A stretch of DNA of 7,176 bases from Pseudomonadota bacterium (GTDB lineage: Bacteria > Myxococcota_A > Polyangia > Polyangiales > Polyangiaceae), in NCBI GenBank assembly GCA_023460875.1, contig JAEWOQ010000468.1, forward strand, positions 1 to 7,176, given 5' to 3'. A model generated the notes under the pieces. That model ran no database searches. It was not told where the DNA came from and saw only the letters and a list, made by a program, of their open reading frames with translations. Shown here one piece after another: positions 1-5,248 of this stretch (position 1 is the stretch's first letter; each line of letters begins with the position of its first letter). Both the position numbers and the translations under genes were made by a program.

Positions 1-177
1 GGATCCCCCCGAGCCGGACATCCACGTGCGCTGAGCGCGGCGAGCACGGCGCGGGTGGCTTCCTCGAAGGGCCTCCCGCGCCGGCGCTGGTCGAGAGCCG
101 CGTCATCGAGTCCCAAGCTCCTCTGAGTGAGCCGCACCACGCAGAGCGGACCGGGGTCGACGAGGAACTCGCAAGAG
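1..177. other. Probable chromosomal flank, no assignable gene
   Basis: The window opens with GGATCC, so the first base may be a cloning or assembly edge. No complete gene is recognisable. One plus-strand frame ends with a stop at 32-34 and could be the last few residues of a gene entering from the left. The plus frame starting at base 1 stops at 124-126. A minus-strand frame below about 168 reads like protein and runs out of the window, but it has no convincing start codon or ribosome binding site. The strong bidirectional terminator just to the right would fit either a plus-strand gene ending here or the tRNA on the other strand. Confidence 0.3.
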
Positions 178-210
178 AAAAGTCACCACCTTTCGGGTGG
201 TGACTTTTTT
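178..210. terminator. Strong bidirectional intrinsic terminator
   Basis: A 13-bp perfect stem (178-190 with 196-208) closes a five-base TTTCG loop. It is followed on the plus strand by a T run to 210. On the minus strand the stem is followed by TTTTCTCTTG, so it can act in both directions. It lies 22 bases beyond the 3' end of the minus-strand tRNA-Arg fragment and is probably that tRNA gene's native terminator. Confidence 0.85.
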
Positions 211-230
211 CGTGGAACCTCGTGGAACCT
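211..230. repeat. Tandem 10-bp direct repeat CGTGGAACCT x2
   Basis: Two perfect adjacent copies of CGTGGAACCT occupy the space between the terminator and the tRNA fragment. Each contains CGTGGAAC, which matches most of one half-site of the canonical chromosomal parS palindrome. The copies are direct rather than inverted, so this is not a normal parS site. It may simply be sequence at the attachment site. Confidence 0.6.
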
Positions 231-231
231 G

Positions 232-278
232 CGCGCCCGAAAGGATTCGAACCTTTGACCTTCGGCTCCGGAGGCCGG
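232..278 (-). other. 3' fragment of tRNA-Arg(CCG), probable attachment site
   Basis: Read on the minus strand, 278-262 forms an anticodon arm: stem CCGGC, loop CTCCGGA (T33, anticodon CCG), then GCCGA. A five-base variable loop (261-257) follows, then a perfect T arm (AAAGG, loop TTCGAAT, CCTTT; 256-240), the acceptor strand CGGGCGC (239-233) and discriminator G at 232. No CCA is encoded. The D arm and 5' acceptor half are missing: the bases upstream do not fold as a D arm, although GCGCCCC at 283-277 partly resembles an acceptor 5' strand. A tRNA cut at the anticodon arm with its terminator still attached is the classic footprint of tyrosine-recombinase integration. I infer that the island extends rightward. 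A decayed tRNA gene is the alternative. Confidence 0.8.
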
Positions 279-298
279 GGCGCACGTGCCACGGGCCT

Positions 299-317
299 CG
301 AAAACGGGCGGTTTTCG
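299..317. repeat. Small perfect hairpin beside the attachment site
   Basis: CGAAAAC (299-305) and GTTTTCG (311-317) form a 7-bp stem with a GGGCG loop. No T run follows, so it is not a good terminator. Its closeness to the tRNA fragment makes a recombinase-related or island-end role possible, but this is speculative. Confidence 0.5.
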
Positions 318-365
318 CATTCTGCGGACCGCGCGGAACCGGTGGAAACCGGCAGGAACGGGGCG

Positions 366-506
366 ATGGGGCAAAAATGGATGCCGAAAATCCGGGTCGG
401 GTCAGAGGCTCGTCGGGCGGCAGCCGCTGCGGCGCTCTCCGCCTATCTGAAGGTGCTCGCGGAGCGGATGGTGGCTGAGCTCCTCGAAGAGGAGGGCGAG
501 CGGTAG
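366..506 (+). CDS. Small helical protein, 46 residues, unknown function
   Basis: An ATG at 366 is preceded by AGGA about ten bases upstream, and the frame ends at TAG 504-506. The predicted protein starts with a short basic segment (MGQKWMPKIRVGS). It continues as an alanine-rich, then acidic, amphipathic helix (residues roughly 16-45, ending LLEEEGER). There is no signal peptide or membrane segment. The frame is open further upstream through the tRNA fragment to 222, but that part cannot be coding, so the internal ATG is preferred; ATG 381 is an alternative. Small helical ORFs next to attachment sites are common on islands. I do not recognise the family, and the case rests on the start site and the plausible helix. 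Confidence 0.45.
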   Translation: MGQKWMPKIRVGSEARRAAAAAALSAYLKVLAERMVAELLEEEGER

Positions 507-750
507 GGCGGACGCGAGTTGGCTGCGCCTGCTCCAGACACAGGGCCCGTCTCGCCTGCCGCTGCGGCTGGAGGCCGGGTTGAGCGGCGGGGCCGTAGGG
601 TGATTTTCATCCGGGAGCTGGCCCCACGCGCGGGGCCCCCACGGGCTACCTCGCGCACCTTCACGTCGCCTGCTTCAAGACTTGGCTGGATGACCTTCTG
701 CCGCTCTCCTGAAACCGGGGACTCCCCCTAGCGTCGAGGGCCGGGGCTCC
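507..750. other. Intergenic stretch, no gene supported
   Basis: No convincing gene is seen. A TTG-initiated plus-strand frame (519-731) has low-complexity, arginine- and proline-rich content and no ribosome binding site. A 6-bp GGCCCC/GGGGCC hairpin (620-637) lacks a T run. The stretch lies upstream of a decayed gene and may itself be degenerate. Confidence 0.4.
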
Positions 751-910
751 ATGCCATTTGTGACCCGCGACGAGTTCTACGCGCAGGTTTGGGCAGAGCC
801 GATGAGGGCGGTCGCCAAGCCGTACTTTGTGTCGTTCAGCTACCTTGCTCGAGTCTGCAACAGTCTTCGCGACCTCCTTGGAGGGCCCGGCGCGGGGCAA
901 GCATTAAGCG
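751..910 (+). pseudogene. Frameshifted N-terminal remnant of a helix-turn-helix family protein
   Basis: From ATG 751 the product begins MPFVTRDEFYAQVWAEPM and continues through AVAKPYFVSFSYLARVCNSL. This resembles the start of a family I know as 'TRxELYxxVWxEPMxxLAxxxGVSxxxLAKVCRxLxIPxPxRGYWA', whose N-terminus looks like a helix-turn-helix domain. After about residue 40 the frame loses the family pattern (RDLLGGPGAG, ending at TGA 970-972). In the frame two bases later, 862-910 reads PPWRARRGASIKRAS, which looks like the decayed PxRGYWARxxxG segment. The gene is therefore frameshifted and truncated, and it runs into the tail of the convergent gene that ends at 904. The family match is from memory. 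Confidence 0.55.
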
Positions 911-2424
911 TGCCTCCCGATCCTTCCGACGAGTATGCTTTGTCCTCCCGGCAGGAATTCCCAGTAGATTGACTCGGTCTCGCCCTCCGGCCCGCTCTTC
1001 ATGTGAAGCCGCCATCGAAGATGCAGACGTTCCATCGAACTTGGAACGATCCCCTCGATCTGGGTATCTCCGTGCTTGGCTCCCTTTCCGTTATGGCCGC
1101 GTCGCAGAAGCATCTCCCGTAGGCGATGATCTACGTTCGCACGTCCTCCATCGGAGACTAGGTCGTGCAGCGCCGCTAGGACGCGGTACCAATAATCGCC
1201 ATCCTCGTCGGTGTCGATCTGCAAATTACGCGCGAGCACCAGCGTGCTCGGGAAGTCACGACTGGCGCGCTCCACCGCGCCCCGGGCATCGGTGGGCAGA
1301 AGGTCCTGCTGCGTTGCGTTGCGTGAACGAAGAGCGTTGCGAAGGGTTCTGTTCTCTTCCGATTTTTCCCGAAACTGGGCCCACGCGTTTTCCTCGTTCT
1401 TTCGCGCCGTGTCCAAGGCGTCCGCGCTTGCGTCCAACTGCTTGTGCAGTTCGGTCATTTCGTTCTGGAGCCTGAGAAGCGCTGGAGAAGAAGCGCCGTT
1501 TGCCATATTCGAAAGGCGCGCAAGTTCTTCAATGTCACGCTTGCGTTCAATGCTGCGGAAGTCTGTCCATTTGTCGTACTTGCGATGTACCGCTGCCCAG
1601 GCAAGGAGGCCCAGCAATTCTTCGTCAGCACCTCGAAGTCGACCGTCTTCGTCAGGAAGCCACAGTTTGTGCGAGAATGGAGACGCTGTGCTCGACATGA
1701 CGTCGAATCCCGGCCAGTAAACTCTGACGGCGCCGTTGTATACGGTCCAGAGCTTAGCGTCCTGCCGGCCGCCTAGTAGCTCCGTCAGTGCCCGCGTTAG
1801 CTCTAGGCTGCTGTATTTGGGTAGAACGGTGACTTCTCCCAGCCCCAGGAGCAGGCGCTGAAGACTATTCGGATCGAGTAATGGTTTCTCGGTATACGGG
1901 TCCGTCGTCACGACAACCAAAGGGAGTTGTCGTTCTTCCGATTGAGCCCAGGTTAACAGCTTTCGCTCTTGGCCCCGCTCGACCGTGTGCGGTGTCGCGG
2001 TGACGCGACACCCGGCGGAAAGATTGAGTCGCTCTGAGAGGCGAGCGACAATCGCGGGCGGACGGAGGCGGCGCGCGAGGGGAACGGCTCGGTGCATGTC
2101 CAGTTCAACCCCCATAGCAACACACGCCGTGGTGGAGCGTTCGCTGCAGCTGGCCGCGATATCGACAACCCAGGAAACCGGCTCTGCTCCATCCGCGCGG
2201 TGGTAGCGGAGCGCCCACTGCTCTTCGTTCTCCACTATGTCATGGCGCACAGAGATGCTGGAGTTAGGGCTCAGGGGAACGTCCCCTTGGTTCTCGATTG
2301 TTCCTTCCGGTGGGTTCTCGCCCTTGGCGGTCAACCAGTCTCTGACGACCTGTTGAACTTGCTCCACGGTAGCGGGTCCTTGCTCGGAACTGACCAGAAA
2401 CTGCGCGCGGTATTTGTGGATCAT
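904..2424 (-). CDS. Coiled-coil protein of unknown function, 506 residues
   Basis: The start chosen is ATG 2424 (MIHKYRAQFL), because AGGGGA lies three bases upstream and the protein-like sequence begins here. A TTG at 2496 would add 24 less convincing residues. The stop is TAA 904-906. Residues 1-115 look mixed alpha/beta. A hydrophobic strand PLVVVTTDPYTEKPLLDP (168-185) is followed by a leucine-rich helix and then GAVRVYWPGF (231-240). Residues about 315-370 are a charged heptad-like coiled coil. The C-terminus (380-506) is beta-rich and ends YWEFLPGGQSILVGRIGRHA. There is no signal peptide, membrane segment, Walker motif or nuclease motif that I can name. It is transcribed in the same direction as the RT, with an IS remnant between them. 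A role in defence is only a guess from the island setting. Confidence 0.82.
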   Translation of the reverse strand: MIHKYRAQFLVSSEQGPATVEQVQQVVRDWLTAKGENPPEGTIENQGDVPLSPNSSISVRHDIVENEEQWALRYHRADGAEPVSWVVDIAASCSERSTTACVAMGVELDMHRAVPLARRLRPPAIVARLSERLNLSAGCRVTATPHTVERGQERKLLTWAQSEERQLPLVVVTTDPYTEKPLLDPNSLQRLLLGLGEVTVLPKYSSLELTRALTELLGGRQDAKLWTVYNGAVRVYWPGFDVMSSTASPFSHKLWLPDEDGRLRGADEELLGLLAWAAVHRKYDKWTDFRSIERKRDIEELARLSNMANGASSPALLRLQNEMTELHKQLDASADALDTARKNEENAWAQFREKSEENRTLRNALRSRNATQQDLLPTDARGAVERASRDFPSTLVLARNLQIDTDEDGDYWYRVLAALHDLVSDGGRANVDHRLREMLLRRGHNGKGAKHGDTQIEGIVPSSMERLHLRWRLHMKSGPEGETESIYWEFLPGGQSILVGRIGRHA

Positions 2425-2536
2425 TGGTCCCCTAGAGCCAGAGGCGGGATTCGTGGACTTCTCGCAGTTGTACTCCGACAGAGCCCGTCGAGCCAAATCG
2501 TGCGCTCATCAAGTGTCGGCATGGGCGCGGTGAGTG

Positions 2537-2937
2537 TCAAGGTTGTCCCCGCCGTAGCTCTCGCTCCCGTTCCTTGATCCGCTTCTTGTCCGAGGGGGCT
2601 GCGCGCGGCTTGGGAGCCTCGACCGATGTTGCAAGCTCTTCCTCGAAGCGCTTCAAGTCGGCTTCCTGAAGCCCTCGCGCCGCAGGACCTCGCCACGCCC
2701 GCGCTCACCCGCAGCCGCTGCGGTCAGCACCACCCGCAGCTTCTCGGTCCCCGACCATGTCTTCCGCGATGGCAACTTCTTCTGCTCCGTCGTCATCGCC
2801 CACAGCTTCGCTTCCCGAAGTCACTTCGACAACATGGGCTGCTCCCCGCATTGCTCCGGCAGTCGGTTCGCGTTCATCGCCGGTGGTCCCGTCATCTTCC
2901 GAACCATCTCCGCTTTGAAACTCTCGCTGTAATCCAC
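2537..2937 (-). pseudogene. Degenerate IS3-type transposase orfA
   Basis: Reading from GTG 2937 gives VDYSESFKAEMVRKMTGPPA and then a stop at 2821-2823, where the family normally has tryptophan (LSxWLREA), consistent with a TGG-to-TGA mutation. The same frame continues LREAKLWAM and then EKLRVVLTAAAAGE. Near 2671-2674 a one-base loss shifts the frame, and the signal resumes as LQEADLKRFEEELA and DKKRIKERERELRR before stopping at 2537-2539. In intact relatives that last helix continues as KxKALAEAAALLVLxKK. The 3' part of orfA and all of orfB are absent. The order of motifs (YSxEFK, GPPAM, helix-turn-helix, ELERELRR) is typical of IS3-family orfA proteins. The element is immobile. Confidence 0.85.
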
Positions 2938-3001
2938 GGCCTCGCTGGCCCTCTCGTCCCGAACTGGTCAACTCAGCTCAAGCGGCAACTCTCCTGACAC
3001 A
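2537..3001 (-). mobile_element. Truncated IS3-family insertion sequence
   Basis: The region includes the orfA remnant plus about 60 bases upstream of its start. On the minus strand the outer end reads TGTGTCAGGAGAGTTGCCGC from 3001, a TG-starting terminal sequence of the kind IS3-family elements carry. The other end is lost: similarity stops near 2546, and the start of the 506-residue gene follows about 120 bases on. No target duplication can be identified because one end is missing. It sits between two genes of the same direction and may have separated a former operon. Confidence 0.65.
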
Positions 3002-3005
3002 GGGG

Positions 3006-3025
3006 GGCGGACCCTGGCGGACCCT
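3006..3025. repeat. Tandem 10-bp direct repeat GGCGGACCCT x2
   Basis: Two perfect adjacent copies lie directly outside the terminal end of the IS remnant. They could be linked to the insertion event or be chance in GC-rich DNA. Confidence 0.6.
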
Positions 3026-3122
3026 CAGTGAGACGGAACTCAAGGCCCTTGAGCCTCGGGCGAGGCGCGACCTTCCTTTCGGGCTCTCCAGCGGACTCGC
3101 GACCCGCACCTTCCCCAGACCT

Positions 3123-3160
3123 GCCACTCGGCAGAGCAACGGGGCCGGACGCCGAGTGGC
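3123..3160. repeat. 10-bp perfect inverted repeat with 18-base spacer
   Basis: GCCACTCGGC (3123-3132) is the exact reverse complement of GCCGAGTGGC (3151-3160). An alternative smaller hairpin CTGCC/GGCAG occupies 3121-3134. There is no T run, so a terminator for the RT transcript is not indicated. Confidence 0.6.
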
Positions 3161-3449
3161 TGGGCGGCGGAATGACGGCGCATCTTGGTCCTGGCGCTGG
3201 ACTGTCGTCGGAGGCTCCTCGCGGAAATCGAGGAGGCGCCCATGCTGCGGCGGTCAAGCTTGGAGACGTGTTCCGTCCCCCAATCCGCTCCGGCGAAACC
3301 GCAGCCAACGCGTGGCCGTGCAGGAGATCGGCGAGGTAGTCAGGGTTGTCGGGCACCAGGACATCGCCAGCGCCGCGGGCAAAGCAGTCCTCGGACGTTC
3401 CTCCCCGGGACCTCACCCAGTTTCGTGCGTCAGCGTAGCCGCGGACGGC

Positions 3450-5054
3450 TCACTGGCGCGCAGGGCGCCTGCGCCGAGCAGAGCGGAGGGGCTGCCGCGT
3501 CAGGTGCGCTCGGCCGAGGACCGTCTTGATCCCTCTTGCCTCGCATCTCTTGAGCATCTCGGCATCGATCCCGGCCAGCTGCTCCTGGAGAATGGCAAGC
3601 TCTTGATTCGCTTCTGTGGCGCGGGCCTTGAGGTCAGTTCGCGCTGCCACGAGGGACTGGTAAGCCGGCGACTTCGCCAAAGCTTGCTCGAGTCGCACAT
3701 TGGTCACGTCGGCCAGGTGCACCAGCAGCCGCGCCCGGACGGCCTGCATCTCCAGGTTGCAGACCTGGATCTGTTCTTGGATCCTCTGGAGCTCCGCTCC
3801 CCAGTAGTCCTTCCACGTGGTGAGCTCAGCCCGTAGGCGACCAAGCGCTCGGGATGCTCGAGGCAGCGTGAAACTATGTGGGCCGACGCAACCGCTCCGA
3901 GGATGCGATTGCGCCCGCCCTGATACCACTGGTTGGTGCGTTTCGCGCCAACCCGAACGATCGATCTCCTGTGTCACCTCCTTGTTGACGCTTGGGGTAG
4001 CAGCCGGTTCCTGTAGGGGGACCGCCTGGACTCCGAGGCGTATGTGGGTGGATGACAGCGGTGCGGGCTTTCCATCCTGGGTCAGCTTGCGGCGGGACTC
4101 GGGGATGAAAAGGGCGACCGTGCCATCCGGGTTTATCGTGAAGCGAAGGCCAAGGAAGACGAACCCGCGATCCAGGGGTCCGATGGACGTCTTGTCGACG
4201 TTGAGGTCGAGGCTGAGGCTGTCGAGGTGCGCGTTGATCTCGGCCAGGACTGCTTGTGGGCAGGTCTGCGATCCATCGACAAGGACGAGGAGGTCGTCGA
4301 GGTATCGGACGAGGAGGACGTCCTCGCGGTGCTCGAAAGCCGCATCCAGATCGGCGAGGTAGAGGTTCGCCAGCGCGGGGGATAGGGGCGCGCCTTGCGG
4401 GATGCCGCGCCCAGGAGATGGCGCCCAGCATCGGAGCTGCTCCCTGAGCAGACTCGTCACGAGCCCGGTGCCAACAAGGCCGTCGAGCATGCCGAGCAGC
4501 TTGTCGTGGACGATCTGATCGAAGAACTGCCGAATGTCGAGGCGCAGCACGTAGGTTTGCTGTGGCGCGTCTGCCGATATCGCGTGGACAGACTCCTCGA
4601 TGGCCCTCACGAGCCCGAATCCTTGGCGCGCCCCGTAGGTGTACGGTCCGAGGCGGGACTCGATGGCGCCTTCCAAGACGGCGCCGAGAGCGTGCTGCAC
4701 GACCCGGTCCACCGCCGTGGGGATACCTATCGTTCGGCGACCATTCTGGATCGTGACCCTGCGGAGGCGGCTGGGCTCGTACTGCCCGGTCCGCACCTGG
4801 CGGTGGACAACGCCAGCGAGCTCGTCGAGACCGCTGGAGGCGAGCTCGCTGAGCCTACGTCCATCGACGCCAGGGGTGTTCCAGCCCTTCGCCTGGGAGA
4901 CTCGCTCGGCCGCGTATTGAAACGCGATCACGTCGAGGAGTAGGTCCGCGAGTTCATCCGAGCGCCGCGGAAGCGGGAGCGCTTCGGCGGCGCGGAGCGC
5001 CTGCGTCCAGTGCAGGCGAGGCCGGGGATCGCAGGGCTGCAGTCGGGGTCTCAC
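3450..5054 (-). CDS. Group-II-intron-like reverse transcriptase, YLDD type
   Basis: The 534-residue product would copy RNA into DNA. Residues 60-65 (TPGVDG) and 91-121 match the N-terminal region of group II intron RTs. Core motifs follow in order: RLDIRQFFD (171-179, catalytic D173), GIPQGAPLSPALANLYL (217-233), VRYLDD (249-254, catalytic D253 and D254), NVDKT (285-289) and FLGLRF (300-305). The GIPQGAPLSP form argues against a DGR RT. No NAXXH or VTG retron hallmark, maturase HNH domain or intron RNA is evident. Residues about 405-505 are long, heptad-like helices, probably a coiled coil, and the tail is strongly basic. The GTG start at 5054 has no clear ribosome binding site; GTG at residue 42 is an in-frame alternative. 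Residues about 368-407 have poor codon statistics because the coding signal moves to another frame there. The function of this RT class is unknown to me. Confidence 0.88.
   Translation of the reverse strand: MRPRLQPCDPRPRLHWTQALRAAEALPLPRRSDELADLLLDVIAFQYAAERVSQAKGWNTPGVDGRRLSELASSGLDELAGVVHRQVRTGQYEPSRLRRVTIQNGRRTIGIPTAVDRVVQHALGAVLEGAIESRLGPYTYGARQGFGLVRAIEESVHAISADAPQQTYVLRLDIRQFFDQIVHDKLLGMLDGLVGTGLVTSLLREQLRCWAPSPGRGIPQGAPLSPALANLYLADLDAAFEHREDVLLVRYLDDLLVLVDGSQTCPQAVLAEINAHLDSLSLDLNVDKTSIGPLDRGFVFLGLRFTINPDGTVALFIPESRRKLTQDGKPAPLSSTHIRLGVQAVPLQEPAATPSVNKEVTQEIDRSGWRETHQPVVSGRAQSHPRSGCVGPHSFTLPRASRALGRLRAELTTWKDYWGAELQRIQEQIQVCNLEMQAVRARLLVHLADVTNVRLEQALAKSPAYQSLVAARTDLKARATEANQELAILQEQLAGIDAEMLKRCEARGIKTVLGRAHLTRQPLRSARRRRPARQ
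3832..3955 (-). other. Frame-shifted segment inside the RT gene
   Basis: Within the RT, the annotated frame for about 40 codons has only about half G/C third positions. The +1 frame has roughly 80 percent and reads like protein: GAKRTNQWYQGGRNRILGAV, then ASAHIVSRCLEHPERLVAYG. The annotated frame regains high GC3 at RAELTTWKDYW. The +1 frame is open only from 3973 to 3707. The simplest reading is two compensating one-base changes, near 3955 and 3832, replacing about 41 residues while keeping the ORF open. Sequencing errors would give the same picture. Confidence 0.65.
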
Positions 5055-5111
5055 GGAGAGGGAGCATGGGCAAGGGAGTTCGGGCGATCCACGGGCACCG
5101 GACGGGATGAG

Positions 5112-5203
5112 AGGTGTCCGCCGGGGCGCGGGCTTGCTCGCCCGGAGCGGCGGACAGGTTGGGACGTGTCCGCCGTGGCTGTCCGCCGGGCGAGCTTGCG
5201 GGG
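5112..5203. promoter_or_regulatory. Structured divergent intergenic region with repeated 9-mer
   Basis: The 194-base gap between the RT (leftward) and the first ParB-like gene (rightward) contains TGTCCGCCG at 5115-5123, 5167-5175 and 5180-5188, and its complement CGGCGGACA at 5148-5156. The first pair forms a 9-bp stem with an inner GGGCG/CGCCC stem (5124-5128 with 5139-5143) and a GGAG bulge (5144-5147). Alternatively, GCTCGCCCG (5136-5144) pairs with CGGGCGAGC (5187-5195), and GCGGACA (5150-5156) with TGTCCGC (5180-5186), leaving a 5-base bulge. The two folds exclude each other. It could be an operator array for a ParB-like protein, a switch-like leader or a non-coding RNA. No clear promoter hexamers are visible. 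Confidence 0.65.
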
Positions 5204-5248
5204 AAGCTCAGGAAGGCCTGTGGCTAGGAACCTCGAAAGGACAACGAG

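Larger units (their letters stand above)
3001..3449. other. Gene-poor, hairpin-rich region downstream of the RT
   Basis: No gene is firmly supported. A minus-strand frame starting at GTG 3416 has coding-like third positions and protein-like text for about 45 codons (DVLVPDNPDYLADLL), then becomes proline-rich and unconvincing; it may be a gene remnant. The rest is rich in dyad symmetry. CTCAAGG/CCTTGAG is at 3039-3053 and GCCTC/GAGGC at 3053-3066. A 10-bp perfect repeat GCCACTCGGC/GCCGAGTGGC is at 3123-3132 and 3151-3160, and CTCCTCG/CGAGGAG at 3215-3235. I searched for a group II intron domain V (GAGC...GAAA...GTTC type) and found none. Confidence 0.5.

Noticed and set aside
789..1475. Plus-strand 228-residue ORF
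   Set aside because: Mostly antisense to the 506-residue gene, arginine- and proline-rich, and without a start site; only its first part overlaps the frameshifted helix-turn-helix remnant.
2512..2540. Promoter for the 506-residue gene
   Set aside because: TTGACA is present on the minus strand at 2540-2535, but no acceptable -10 hexamer lies 16-18 bases further, so it is too weak to annotate.
2626..2997. Plus-strand 123-residue ORF
   Set aside because: Antisense shadow of the transposase remnant with leucine/arginine/proline-rich text.
3450..4100. Fusion of the RT to Cas1
   Set aside because: The C-terminal half loosely recalls Cas1 spacing in places, but no Cas1 catalytic pattern is present and most of it is a coiled coil. 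There is no CRISPR array in the window.
4395..4943. Plus-strand 182-residue ORF
   Set aside because: Antisense to the RT catalytic core, whose conserved motifs fix the true strand.
3450..5054. Diversity-generating retroelement
   Set aside because: The RT has GIPQGAPLSP rather than the DGR-type SQ motif, and no template/variable repeat pair or accessory Avd-like gene was seen in the window.
3001..5248. Complete group II intron carrying the RT
   Set aside because: No domain V or VI consensus was found downstream of the RT, no intron 5' GUGYG start was recognised upstream, and the RT lacks an HNH domain.
5055..5248. Retron msr-msd RNA
   Set aside because: The region is structured and lies 5' of the RT, but the RT lacks retron hallmarks and no a1/a2 flanking inverted repeat enclosing an msr-msd layout could be defined.
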